In this document: positions 1 to 6,810 of the stretch, one piece after another
Layout: every line of letters starts with the position of its first letter
Numbering within the stretch: the stretch's first letter is position 1
Assembly: GCA_016840185.1 (NCBI GenBank)
Contig: JAEOSV010000195.1
Coordinates: 1-8,265 of the forward strand
Length of the DNA stretch: 8,265 nucleotides
Source of the DNA: Candidatus Hermodarchaeota archaeon
GTDB lineage: Archaea > Asgardarchaeota > Hermodarchaeia > Hermodarchaeales > Hermodarchaeaceae
Direction: 5' to 3'
Position numbers and translations under genes: made by a program
Notes under the pieces: model-generated
Database searches by the model: none
What the model was told of the DNA's origin: nothing
Seen by the model: only the letters and a program-made list of their open reading frames with translations

Positions 1-493
1 AAACGATAAGATCCGCGTTGCGAATTCCCCCCAAAATTTGGCGCCCAATACTGCTATCTATTGCTCCTTCGAACAGTGCCGGCATTTCAATAATCTGGAT
101 ATCTGCTCCCCCGTATTTCAGAACCCCCGGTTCAGGTAGCTGAGTCGTAAACTCATATTCCCCAACCTTTGCCTTGGCTCCTGTTAATCGATTTAGGAGG
201 GTACTTTTTCCAGTACTTGTTATCCCTACCAGTACAACCTGGCCTGCCCCCTCCTTAGCAAGGGAATAACTAGGTCCTCCCGTGGCCATTTTCTTGCGTG
301 CTCGCCGTTCTTCTTGTTCCTGGCGCAACACTGTCAAGCGATGGCGGTAAAGTGCCACCATTTTCTCAGAAGATTTGTGTTTTGGAATGAGGGAAATGAA
401 CTTTCCGAGCTTTTCTATTCGTTCCTCAAGTCCTGATGCCTCTTCGTAGGCACGTTGGGCGGCCTGTGCTTCAGCGGTCAAATTAACAGGCAT
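1..493 (-). CDS. Obg/DRG-like GTPase, N-terminal part (runs off the left edge)
   Basis: The visible 164 residues read MPVNLTAEAQ..., a helical basic/acidic region containing SLIPKHK (residues 34-40), then EGAGQVVLVG and a P-loop GITSTGKST at 90-98. The switch region EFTT lies at 114-117, the G3 region at 131-140, and the fragment ends near GGIRNADLIV. This is the N-terminal layout of Obg/DRG-type GTPases, usually TGS-domain proteins linked to ribosomes; the G4 motif and any TGS domain lie outside the window. ATG at 491-493 is chosen because the MPxNLT opening and the IPKHK helix resemble relatives, and GGAG sits 4 bases upstream. The frame is open for about 26 codons upstream, but without a better start. 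The G3 box is unusual: EMPA in place of DxxG. It follows hemK after 59 bases, so it may be last in the cluster. Family assignment is firm; the exact function is unknown. Confidence 0.85.
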   Translation of the reverse strand, partial: MPVNLTAEAQAAQRAYEEASGLEERIEKLGKFISLIPKHKSSEKMVALYRHRLTVLRQEQEERRARKKMATGGPSYSLAKEGAGQVVLVGITSTGKSTLLNRLTGAKAKVGEYEFTTQLPEPGVLKYGGADIQIIEMPALFEGAIDSSIGRQILGGIRNADLIV

Positions 494-552
494 GGAGCTC
501 CACACAATCCATTCAGTATTGACTGATTCTAAAATTTTGTTAATAACGGTGT

Positions 553-1158
553 CTATCGTGGGGTTTTTGCTTCAAAAAGTAATAATCGCTCAAAGAAAAA
601 TGCTCGCTTCTCCTTCACAGTAACCTTGCGAAATTGTCGCTCAAGCTGAAGCTGGATATGTTCAGGTTCCGAGAGGGAAGATTGAATCAATAACAGACGC
701 CCATCTGCCTGGAGATGGGAATTGCATTGCTCTAGAAATCTTTCAGTGACTTCATATCCTCGGTTACCACCCGACCACGCGGGATCGAACGCAGGATCTT
801 CCTTGGTACCAGGTAGATAAGGCGGATTAAAGACTAACAATGAAAATTGCTCATCAGAGCGAATTGGCTCAAAGAGATCTCCCTGACGGATTTCCACACG
901 GGCTTTACATTTGTGCAAAGAGACGTTTTTCTGTGCATTGTGAACCGCAACTTCCGATTGGTCTGTCGCAATAACCTGCGCTCCTGCTTTTGCAGCTACA
1001 ATAGCTACGAGACCACACCCAGTTCCCAATTCAAGCACAGTCTCACCAGAAGTAATATCGAGATTCGCACAGAGCATGAAAGTATCATCAGCTGGTTCAT
1101 AGACTCCGTCGTCTACGACAACCCAGACATCTTCAAAGAATGCTGCCGATGGGCTCAT
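553..1158 (-). CDS. hemK: HemK/PrmC-family (archaeal Mtq2-type) glutamine methyltransferase
   Basis: A 201-residue class I SAM-dependent methyltransferase. EPADDTFML (21-29) matches the opening motif of the archaeal/eukaryotic Mtq2 group, ELGTGCG (43-49) is the SAM-binding glycine loop, ATDQS (64-68) the acidic loop, and NPPY (111-114) the catalytic motif that binds a planar amide nitrogen. The protein lacks the long N-terminal domain of bacterial PrmC, as expected for the archaeal type. Known relatives methylate the Gln of the GGQ motif in release factor aRF1/eRF1, usually with the small partner Trm112, which is not in this window. The ATG overlaps the ksgA stop as ATGA (1155-1158), implying translational coupling. 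The stop is TAG. Confidence in the family is high; the substrate is inferred from homology. Confidence 0.93.
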   Translation of the reverse strand: MSPSAAFFEDVWVVVDDGVYEPADDTFMLCANLDITSGETVLELGTGCGLVAIVAAKAGAQVIATDQSEVAVHNAQKNVSLHKCKARVEIRQGDLFEPIRSDEQFSLLVFNPPYLPGTKEDPAFDPAWSGGNRGYEVTERFLEQCNSHLQADGRLLLIQSSLSEPEHIQLQLERQFRKVTVKEKRAFFFERLLLFEAKTPR

Positions 1159-1979
1159 TGGTGCCGTTCCTCGAAGATTATATTTGAAATCTCAGCTATC
1201 TGTTCAGGCGTCAGGTCTTCCACTCGTTGATCTAACCAATCAATTTTCTCTTGGATTTGTAGGTACTCTTCCTTACCCACGAAATCTCTAAGTGGTGTTC
1301 GTATCTTTTTCCTTCGTTGGTTAAAGAGAGCCAAAACGACGTCTCCAAAGAGTTCCGAATCTTTCACTTGAAATGTTGGTTGTGGCTTTCGGATAATTCG
1401 AACCAATGCGGATGATACAGCAGGAGGAGGGTAGAAGGCTTCGGGATTAACGATTTCTAATAATTCCACTTTTGCATGGTACGCTGCCATCACCGTTAAT
1501 CTTCCGTACTGCTTCGTTCCTGGTCGAGCCGTGAGCCGTTCTGCAAACTCTTTTTGAAGCATAACAACAGCCTTTGGGATTGTTGATTGGAACAACTTGA
1601 AAAGTACGGGGGAAGAAATTGTGTATGGGAGATTGGCTACGAGTTGATCACATTGAGGCCAATTGATTTTTGTTGCATCCCCATGAATTAATTGGATCCG
1701 ATTATTCGTTTCCAGTTCTTCTGAAAGAATCTGATGGAGTTTTGTGTCCTTCTCAATGGAGTAAACTTGTTGCACCTGTTCAGCTAACGCCTGTGTTAAA
1801 ACTCCGGTTCCCGTGCCAATTTCGAGGATTCGATCATTCACCGTTAGATTAGCATATTCGATGATCCGCTTGAGAACTTCTTCGTTTACGAGGAAATGTT
1901 GTCCTAATTGTTTAGAAACCCGGACATCATGTCTTTTGAGCCATTGTGTAATCCGGGCGAGAAGAGTCCCCGGGGTCAT
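1155..1979 (-). CDS. ksgA: 16S rRNA adenine-N6 dimethyltransferase KsgA/Dim1
   Basis: A 274-residue protein with all family hallmarks: KQLGQHFL (23-30) near the N-terminus, SAM loop LEIGTGTGVLT (52-62), acidic IEKD (75-78), catalytic NLPY (116-119), FYPPPAVSSALV (182-193), and the C-terminal QRRKKIRTPL (221-230). KsgA/Dim1 dimethylates two adjacent adenines in the 3'-terminal helix of 16S rRNA during small-subunit maturation. The ATG at 1977-1979 is 14 bases after the DUF655 stop, and GGAG about 8 bases upstream supports it. About 20 residues precede KQLGQHFL, a usual length. The stop overlaps the hemK start. The DUF655-ksgA-hemK order is common in archaea. Nothing looks degraded. Confidence 0.97.
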   Translation of the reverse strand: MTPGTLLARITQWLKRHDVRVSKQLGQHFLVNEEVLKRIIEYANLTVNDRILEIGTGTGVLTQALAEQVQQVYSIEKDTKLHQILSEELETNNRIQLIHGDATKINWPQCDQLVANLPYTISSPVLFKLFQSTIPKAVVMLQKEFAERLTARPGTKQYGRLTVMAAYHAKVELLEIVNPEAFYPPPAVSSALVRIIRKPQPTFQVKDSELFGDVVLALFNQRRKKIRTPLRDFVGKEEYLQIQEKIDWLDQRVEDLTPEQIAEISNIIFEERHQ

Positions 1980-1993
1980 TTTACGGGCTCCGT

Positions 1994-2593
1994 TTAACTC
2001 CGATCTTGTTCCTTTTCAGCAACCGGCTTACGAGTGAAAAGATTGTACTTATCCTCTCCACCCAATTCTATGAGAATTCGCTTAACGATAATCTCTTTTG
2101 GAGCACGAATTTGTGTTCTTTCGGCAACATCTTGAAAACTCGTGAAGGGTGCTTTTCGGCGTTCTTCAAGGATGTCCCACATGAGTTTCTTCCCAATTCC
2201 AGGTAGAAGTTCTAGACTATGCATTCTTGTTGTTAGAGGTCGGGCGTTATTAAAAAAGTCCACAAATCGGGGTTCCGTTTTTTCAACGAGTTTTTCAATG
2301 ACAAAGGGTAATTCACTTCGAGCGGTTGCGGTTAATACATCGAAGGTAATTCGTCGTTTAACATGATCGATTTTATCTCGTCGGTCGCGTCCGATGAAGA
2401 TGGATTCTTGGGGGTTGAATCGTGCTCCTTTTCTTGGGACTAATTCGAGAAGGGTGAAATAAGTATCTCCGACAGCTTGGACAATGGGATCCTTTTTGAA
2501 AATTGGTCGGGTGTCCTCTGGGTACCCACGCGGCAGATGGTCTAAAACGTATGCGTATTCTTCAAACTTCTTCGTGGGTGGACGTGCACTCAT
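1994..2593 (-). CDS. DUF655 family putative nucleic-acid-binding protein
   Basis: A 199-residue archaeal conserved protein. The N-terminal part (about 10-90) carries EYAYVLDHLPRG, a beta-rich section (VGDTYFTLLEL, 41-51) and IGRDRRDKIDHVKRRI (67-82). A helix-hairpin-helix segment follows, with LELLPGIGKK at 127-136 and IRAPKEIIVKRILIEL near the C-terminus, which suggests RNA or DNA binding. No enzymatic motif is visible. The family typically sits between rpo4 (rpoF) and ksgA in archaea, as here, so a role in ribosome or RNA biology is inferred, not shown. The ATG at 2591-2593 has GAGGG (2600-2604) 6 bases upstream. The 72-base gap to rpo4 is the largest intergenic space within the L21e-to-hemK part and holds a strong hairpin. 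Confidence 0.9.
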   Translation of the reverse strand: MSARPPTKKFEEYAYVLDHLPRGYPEDTRPIFKKDPIVQAVGDTYFTLLELVPRKGARFNPQESIFIGRDRRDKIDHVKRRITFDVLTATARSELPFVIEKLVEKTEPRFVDFFNNARPLTTRMHSLELLPGIGKKLMWDILEERRKAPFTSFQDVAERTQIRAPKEIIVKRILIELGGEDKYNLFTRKPVAEKEQDRS

Positions 2594-2624
2594 ATTTTAC
2601 CCTCATGAAAGTAGTTTACAGAAG

Positions 2625-2661
2625 GTGCAGCGGGTTTATCTCTCTTCCCGTTTTTCTGCAC
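2625..2661 (-). promoter_or_regulatory. Stem-loop between rpoF and the DUF655 gene
   Basis: On the plus strand GTGCAG (2625-2630) and CGGG (2631-2634) pair with CCCG (2647-2650) and CTGCAC (2656-2661). This gives a 4 bp and a 6 bp stem, a 12-base loop, and a 5-base bulge (TTTTT in DNA on +, AAAAA in the minus-strand transcript). It lies just after the rpoF stop and about 20 bases before the DUF655 Shine-Dalgarno. It could be a processing or stability element or an attenuator separating rpoF from the DUF655-ksgA-hemK part of the message. No U-tract follows it in the transcript, so a classical terminator is unlikely. Confidence 0.5.
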
Positions 2662-2665
2662 AGTG

Positions 2666-3025
2666 TTACTTCTTTTTCTTTGATGCCTCCTTCTTCATCG
2701 ACGATACAAGAAGCTCTAAAATATCTGATACTTCGTCGGGAGTATAAGTACGAGGAGATCTAGCAAGAAAAGATGCAAGTTCATCTGCAGTTGAGGGAGT
2801 AATATCTACGAGCTGGATGGCTAAGTTTTCTTCCATCTCATATTTTTTCACGAGCTTTTTGACCAATGATTTAGTAGTTCGAGCGGGTAAAGATGAAAAC
2901 TTCACCGTATGATCTAAGGTTACACGTTGAATGTAACTAAGCTCCGCTTTCTTTCCACGTTTGATAAGGGTAGCCTTGACTTCTGCAAGAGTGAGTGGTT
3001 TTGATTCAATGATTTCTTTGGCCAT
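2666..3025 (-). CDS. rpoF: DNA-directed RNA polymerase subunit Rpo4 (RpoF, Rpb4-like)
   Basis: A 119-residue archaeal RNA polymerase subunit F. It has the Rpb4 pattern: an N-terminal segment with PLTLAEVKATLIKRG (10-24), a middle helical part RTTKSLVKKLVKKYEMEENLAIQLVDITPSTADEL (50-82, in pieces), and the HRDC-like end RTYTPDEVSDILELL (92-106). The C-terminal tail is lysine-rich. With Rpo7 (absent here) it forms the polymerase stalk, which binds emerging RNA and helps open the promoter. The ATG at 3023-3025 has GGGGAG (3031-3036) 5 bases upstream and lies 17 bases after the L21e stop. Placement between L21e and DUF655 is the usual archaeal order. Length is normal for the family. Confidence 0.95.
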   Translation of the reverse strand: MAKEIIESKPLTLAEVKATLIKRGKKAELSYIQRVTLDHTVKFSSLPARTTKSLVKKLVKKYEMEENLAIQLVDITPSTADELASFLARSPRTYTPDEVSDILELLVSSMKKEASKKKK

Positions 3026-3042
3026 TTTTGCTCCCCTTCTGG

Positions 3043-3348
3043 TTATTTTGATTCGGTTCCAATGGGTCGGAGATGTTCTGGTCGAATGATGAGCAGTTTC
3101 GTCTTTTTACCCAGTGTGGTTTCAACTTCATAAGCTCGACCACGACGACCCTGGATGACACCTGCACGACCGTGATAGCGTTTATGGGGTTGACCACCAT
3201 GGATTGCAGGGTCAATTACGATGTCAACGCGGTCACCTTCGGTGTAGGTATGAAGAAGTTTGCCTAAGCTAGGCATGCCACGTTGGCGAACTTTTTTAGT
3301 CATCATTTTACGGCTACCGACACGGTATCCGTGAGAGCGTTTTACCAT
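3043..3348 (-). CDS. rpl21e: Large-subunit ribosomal protein L21e
   Basis: A 101-residue basic protein with the L21e pattern: SHGYRVGSRK near the N-terminus, LHTYTEGDRVDIVIDP (32-47), PHKRYHGRAG (54-63), then GRRGRAYEV and IIRPEHLRP (87-95). L21e is an archaeal/eukaryotic 50S/60S protein with an SH3-like barrel that contacts rRNA near the 5S region. Its ATG (3346-3348) lies inside the end of pus10, giving a 7-base overlap. A strong GGAGG (3359-3363) sits 10 bases upstream, so it can be translated independently of coupling. Length and motifs are typical. Confidence 0.96.
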   Translation of the reverse strand: MVKRSHGYRVGSRKMMTKKVRQRGMPSLGKLLHTYTEGDRVDIVIDPAIHGGQPHKRYHGRAGVIQGRRGRAYEVETTLGKKTKLLIIRPEHLRPIGTESK

Positions 3349-4697
3349 GGTAATTTTTCCTCCACGACTGCTACATCAATTACATCTAGCTGTGTACACA
3401 CAGCTGGTGTGCCCAAGATTTCTGTGATACTTGGTACAGTGCGTCCCTCATCGCCCGATATAAATTCTTTGACATAGAGTCCACCTTGACAGTGGATGGT
3501 CAATTCGAGGGTTTCGGGGTCAATAGGAACAACTTCTAAAGCTTCGACGCGCTTTTTCCGTACACGATCTGACCGACGGTGACTCACCCGTTGAGGTGTC
3601 CGTTGGTTCACCTGCAGAGGCACTGGGAGCTCCTGAAGGGCTTTCAGCGTATCTTGGGGGATGGGCGCCTCAACATGCACAATCGCCTTATAAACCTTTT
3701 TGGATGAAGTGGCTGTACTTTTCAAGCGTTTCACCACTTCTTTATTGGCAAAACGCAGATTACCCACCTTCACCTTGTCGTCAGTTGATTTGTTAATAGA
3801 GCTCTCAACTTTTTCCAAGGGAATTACTCGCTTCCGTGGATTGAGAACCTCAATCACAAAGGGCCGACCAGAACCCAACATCAACGCATCAATGTCTTCG
3901 CGTCCTGCTCCATGAAACTTGACATCTGTTCCTCCAGTGAATTTCAGAATGCTTGGGGCAATAAGCTCTTCCACCGATTCGGCATACATTTTCCCAGTCT
4001 GTTTACACCGGGTACAACCTTTTCCTCTACATTCTCGACAAGGCCAACGAGTCTGTGGGATTCCGCGGACAAGTTTTTGATAACGTCCGTACAGGAACAT
4101 TGAATGAACCTCAAGTTCAACATCGTACTCTGGAATCCGCGTTACTGCTACGATATCTGGTGTGTCAAAATCGACCACTAAACCTAGTTTCGCCGTAACC
4201 AGTTTCCCAATCTCCCTGTTCAGTTCGGCCTTGATGGGTTCGCCGGTATCAATTTGGAGTTCACTTCGCAATTGTTCTTCCTTTTCAATAATCGTTGGAT
4301 CGACTCTCGTACCAATTAGAATGGAGGATACTTCCCAACCTTTCAGTGCTTTGATGACTGCTCGGTAAGGTTTGTGAAGCTGATCCATTACACCCCCACA
4401 AATATCGCACTTCTGGCTGGGTTTGAAATCGGTAATCCCCTCTTTTTTCAAGAACTCTATTGCTGGTTGAAATTTCCCATTTTCTGCAAGACGCCGAATG
4501 AGTGTAATACCTCGTTTGGGATTACTGCGGTAGACTTCGGTTCCGGCCATTAACAGAAGAGTCTTTAACGCATTTCCCCGGTCTTTGTTTGTGAGCCCAT
4601 ACCCTCGCATAGCAAATTGTCTACCTAAACACCAGTCATCGACAGTGTAATGACGAAGAATCTTCTGTGCACTTCTAATCATAGTTCCCAAGGTCAT
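3342..4697 (-). CDS. pus10: tRNA pseudouridine synthase Pus10 (positions 54/55)
   Basis: A 451-residue protein. An N-terminal zinc/THUMP-like part carries WCLGRQFA (22-29) and CDIC (97-100). The segment RWPCRECRGKGCTRC (217-231) leads to TGKMYAESVEELI, and the catalytic section FHGAGREDIDALMLGSGRPF (261-280) follows; the Asp after RE (D268) is the likely catalytic residue. GGLYVKEFISGDEGRTVPS (405-423) is the typical C-terminal motif. Archaeal Pus10 makes pseudouridine 54 and 55 in the tRNA T-loop. The usual Cys-x2-Cys at the first zinc site is D-D-W-C (20-23), so one expected ligand is Asp. The start at 4697 has no clear Shine-Dalgarno; the ATG five codons later is also possible. It lies 47 bases after the TrmY-like gene and overlaps L21e. 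Confidence 0.95.
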   Translation of the reverse strand: MTLGTMIRSAQKILRHYTVDDWCLGRQFAMRGYGLTNKDRGNALKTLLLMAGTEVYRSNPKRGITLIRRLAENGKFQPAIEFLKKEGITDFKPSQKCDICGGVMDQLHKPYRAVIKALKGWEVSSILIGTRVDPTIIEKEEQLRSELQIDTGEPIKAELNREIGKLVTAKLGLVVDFDTPDIVAVTRIPEYDVELEVHSMFLYGRYQKLVRGIPQTRWPCRECRGKGCTRCKQTGKMYAESVEELIAPSILKFTGGTDVKFHGAGREDIDALMLGSGRPFVIEVLNPRKRVIPLEKVESSINKSTDDKVKVGNLRFANKEVVKRLKSTATSSKKVYKAIVHVEAPIPQDTLKALQELPVPLQVNQRTPQRVSHRRSDRVRKKRVEALEVVPIDPETLELTIHCQGGLYVKEFISGDEGRTVPSITEILGTPAVCTQLDVIDVAVVEEKLPW

Positions 4698-4744
4698 TAA
4701 GCCAACGTCAAATACGCTACTTGTCAGTCTTTCTGCAACACTAT

Positions 4745-5308
4745 CTACAAAGTATCTAAAGCATGAACTACTTCAAGGATGGCGACATCTCGGGGGAGTT
4801 TTAAAGCATATTGCGCCAAGTTAGAAGCGCTTACACCGCTCATATCCCACCTATCAAAAAGTGGACAAAACATCACGATATTAGAGTACTTCTCCATCAT
4901 CTGGGTCCATGTTGGCTTATCGTCTGGGATTAGAAGGAGCTTCTCTTCATTGAGTGAAGCAACAAGGGCATCTCGAACTGGTATTTCTGAGATGGTGACT
5001 CCATGGGGGACCTTAGTTTTAGTCCGTCCTCGGGAGGCTTGAGCCCGTAAGATGATATGTAAGATGGATCGTTCGTCCGTGCCCATATAACGGATTGTAG
5101 TGGGGTCAAGCATAAGCGAGTAGGGGTCCTGATAACCAAATCCAATGGTTATTCGAACCCAGTCACGAAGGGCGTGGGACACACAGAATCCTGATCTAAT
5201 ACAATGGGCGATATCAACATAGGGTTGAGTAATGAGTCCAATATCGAGTTCGGTTTTTGTAAGTTCGGTATCAGCTGGTGAGTCAAGAAAAATGTGCAAA
5301 CGAGGCAA
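4745..5308 (-). CDS. Divergent TrmY-family (DUF358) protein, possibly not catalytic
   Basis: A 187-residue protein. The N-terminal two thirds match TrmY, the SPOUT enzyme that N1-methylates pseudouridine 54: RLHIFLDSP at the start, DIAHCIRSGFCVSHALRD (32-49), then GTDERSILHIILRAQ (76-90) and GVTISEIPVRDALV (103-116). The C-terminal knot differs. TrmY proteins usually have a GDH-G motif and a S-L-x-P...LHA-x-H-C loop that bind SAM; here the parallel stretches are FCPLFDRWDMSG (147-158) and ALKLPRDVAILEVVHALD (168-185), with neither motif. It starts with TTG directly after the SRP54 TAG stop, in the same frame, with GAGG about 10 bases upstream. Pus10, which makes the substrate of TrmY, is next downstream. 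Fold assignment is good; retained methyltransferase activity is doubtful. Confidence 0.75.
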   Translation of the reverse strand: MPRLHIFLDSPADTELTKTELDIGLITQPYVDIAHCIRSGFCVSHALRDWVRITIGFGYQDPYSLMLDPTTIRYMGTDERSILHIILRAQASRGRTKTKVPHGVTISEIPVRDALVASLNEEKLLLIPDDKPTWTQMMEKYSNIVMFCPLFDRWDMSGVSASNLAQYALKLPRDVAILEVVHALDTL

Positions 5309-6670
5309 CTAACGACCGCCTCGAGGAAGTTTTTGATCCCCCATCATACCTTCCATACCTGGAATACGGAGTCCGCCTCGACGTTTTCGAATCGACTTAA
5401 TTAATTTACGGGATTGCTGGTATTGTTTCAGCAGGTCTTTTACATCCTTAGGCTGTGTTCCGGAACCTCGGGCAATGCGTGATGTACGCGAACTTTTGAT
5501 AATTTTCGGGTTTTCTAATTCTTCATCTGTCATTGACTTCATAATGACTTTCCATTTTTCCAAATTATCTGCTGCAACTTCTTTCATCTCATCTGGTACT
5601 TTGTAGCCTAAGCCCAGCATGCTGAGGATTTTTCCAATCGAACCCACATTGCCCATGGCATCCATTTGCGCCATCATATCTTTTAGCGTAAATTTGCCTG
5701 AAAGGAGCGCTTTTGCCAAATCGCGGTCTGGCATCGCCTCTGCTTCTTGTACCTTCTTCAGAAGCGATTCAAAATCCGCCATTCCGAGGAGCTGACCAAC
5801 AAACTTGGTAGGTTCGAATTTCTCAATATCGTTGACCTTTTCACCAGTTCCAATGTACTTAATTGGGGCACCAGTTGCCGCTACTGCAGAAAGTGCACCG
5901 CCCCCACGAGCTGATCCATCTAGCTTTGTTACAATAATTGAGCCGATGGGTGTTGCTGTGTTGAAGGCTTCAGCCTGGGTTGAAGCTTGCTGACCCAAAG
6001 TCCCATCAACCACAAGGATGATTTCCGTGGGTTTGAGCGACTTGGCGATTTCCTTCATTTCCTTTATGAGGCCTTTCTCCTCTTTGTGTCGACCAGCGGT
6101 ATCAACTAAGATGACCTCAGCTTTTTCAGATTTGTAGTGTTTTACACCTTTTTTCGCAATCCTGAGTGAATCCTTTTCCTTCGGGTCCCCAAAACAGGGT
6201 ACGTCAGCACGTTCTGAAAGCTGTTTTAGCTGGTCATAAGCTCCTGGGCGAAATGTATCTGCTGCAACTACTCCGACGCTATGCCCTTCTTTCTTGAGCA
6301 GCTTAGCTAATTTGACGATGTTTGTGGTTTTTCCGCTTCCTTGAATACCAACAACAAGGTAGACGTTGGATACGTTGGGTTTCAAGGTGAGGGGTACAAC
6401 TTTTTGTCCAAGGATTTCAGTGAGTTCTTCATAAACGACCTTGACCACATACTCTCGTCGTGAAACTCCAGGTGCGATCTCATCTTTCAATGCGCGTTTT
6501 TCGATACGTTTTGTTAAATCCATCACTAAGTGGACATTTACATCAGCTTGGAGCAGAGCTCGCTGAAGATCCTTTGCTAGCTCCTTCACAGCCTTCTCAT
6601 CGACAACTGAAGAACGTAAAAGCTTCTGAACTGCTTGGTGAAGCGATGAACCTAATTTTCCAAGGACCAT
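5309..6670 (-). CDS. srp54: Signal recognition particle GTPase SRP54
   Basis: A 453-residue SRP54 of normal archaeal length. The N domain (1-95) is helical. The G domain holds the P-loop GIQGSGKT (108-115), ADTFRPGAYDQL (137-148), DTAGR (190-194), TKLDGSARGGG (248-258) and GTGEKVNDIEKF (274-285). The methionine-rich M domain begins near 295 and contains the SRP-RNA-binding SRTSRIARGSG (394-404). It binds the signal sequence of nascent chains on the ribosome and docks with FtsY. The ATG at 6668-6670 fits the MVLGKLGSSL opening seen in relatives; the Shine-Dalgarno is weak (AGGA). The TAG stop abuts the TTG start of the TrmY-like gene. The upstream side is separated from deoxyhypusine synthase by the TnpB insertion. 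Confidence 0.98.
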   Translation of the reverse strand: MVLGKLGSSLHQAVQKLLRSSVVDEKAVKELAKDLQRALLQADVNVHLVMDLTKRIEKRALKDEIAPGVSRREYVVKVVYEELTEILGQKVVPLTLKPNVSNVYLVVGIQGSGKTTNIVKLAKLLKKEGHSVGVVAADTFRPGAYDQLKQLSERADVPCFGDPKEKDSLRIAKKGVKHYKSEKAEVILVDTAGRHKEEKGLIKEMKEIAKSLKPTEIILVVDGTLGQQASTQAEAFNTATPIGSIIVTKLDGSARGGGALSAVAATGAPIKYIGTGEKVNDIEKFEPTKFVGQLLGMADFESLLKKVQEAEAMPDRDLAKALLSGKFTLKDMMAQMDAMGNVGSIGKILSMLGLGYKVPDEMKEVAADNLEKWKVIMKSMTDEELENPKIIKSSRTSRIARGSGTQPKDVKDLLKQYQQSRKLIKSIRKRRGGLRIPGMEGMMGDQKLPRGGR

Positions 6671-6716
6671 AGTGTTTTCCTACTCTATTCGAATACTGAG
6701 CGAAAAACTCAACACG

Positions 6717-6726
6717 CCATATTAAC
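6717..6726 (-). promoter_or_regulatory. Candidate TATA box for srp54
   Basis: On the minus strand the sequence AAAAAGTTAATATGG places an A/T-rich TTAATAT about 48-55 bases upstream of the srp54 ATG, preceded by a purine run that could serve as a BRE. Transcription would then start about 20-25 bases before the ATG. The site lies outside the proposed TnpB element, so srp54 may have kept its own promoter. Based on pattern only. Confidence 0.3.
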
Positions 6727-6731
6727 TTTTT

Positions 6732-6771
6732 GTCGAGATTTCTTTGTATTTCAAAGCGTAATTATTTCGAC
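6732..6771. repeat. 40-base nested imperfect palindrome upstream of srp54 and tnpB
   Basis: GTCGAGAT (6732-6739) pairs with ATTTCGAC (6764-6771), 8 bp with one G-T pair. Inside it CTTTG (6742-6746) pairs with CAAAG (6752-6756) around the loop TATTT. The structure lies just upstream of the candidate srp54 TATA box and 60-100 bases before tnpB. It could be an operator for the divergent promoters or a left-end hairpin of the transposon. Which one cannot be decided from this copy alone. Confidence 0.4.
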
Positions 6772-6773
6772 TT

Positions 6774-6780
6774 AATAGTT
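6774..6780 (+). repeat. Left copy of a 7-base direct repeat (AATAGTT) flanking tnpB
   Basis: AATAGTT occurs here and again at 8147-8153, just before and just after the TnpB unit. In IS200/IS605-like elements the left flanking target and the right cleavage site often resemble each other. The pair is therefore a candidate for the left target/TAM and the right tip. A chance match of seven bases is possible. Confidence 0.3.
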
Positions 6781-6810
6781 ATCCACACCCCCCCCAGACT
6801 AAAAACTTTC

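Noticed and set aside
494..574. Open frame extending the GTPase upstream into the hemK stop region
   Set aside because: It has no ATG and its only visible alternative start is a GTG close to the ATG. The MPxNLT opening and GGAG spacing support ATG 491-493.
5306..5311. TAG between SRP54 and the TrmY-like protein as a pyrrolysine codon
   Set aside because: TAG is used as the ordinary stop for several genes in the window, and SRP54 ends at its natural length.
6788..6795. Run of eight C before tnpB as a phase-variation tract
   Set aside because: It lies outside the likely coding frame, so slippage would not switch TnpB on or off. It may only affect spacing at the left end, or length may vary in sequencing.
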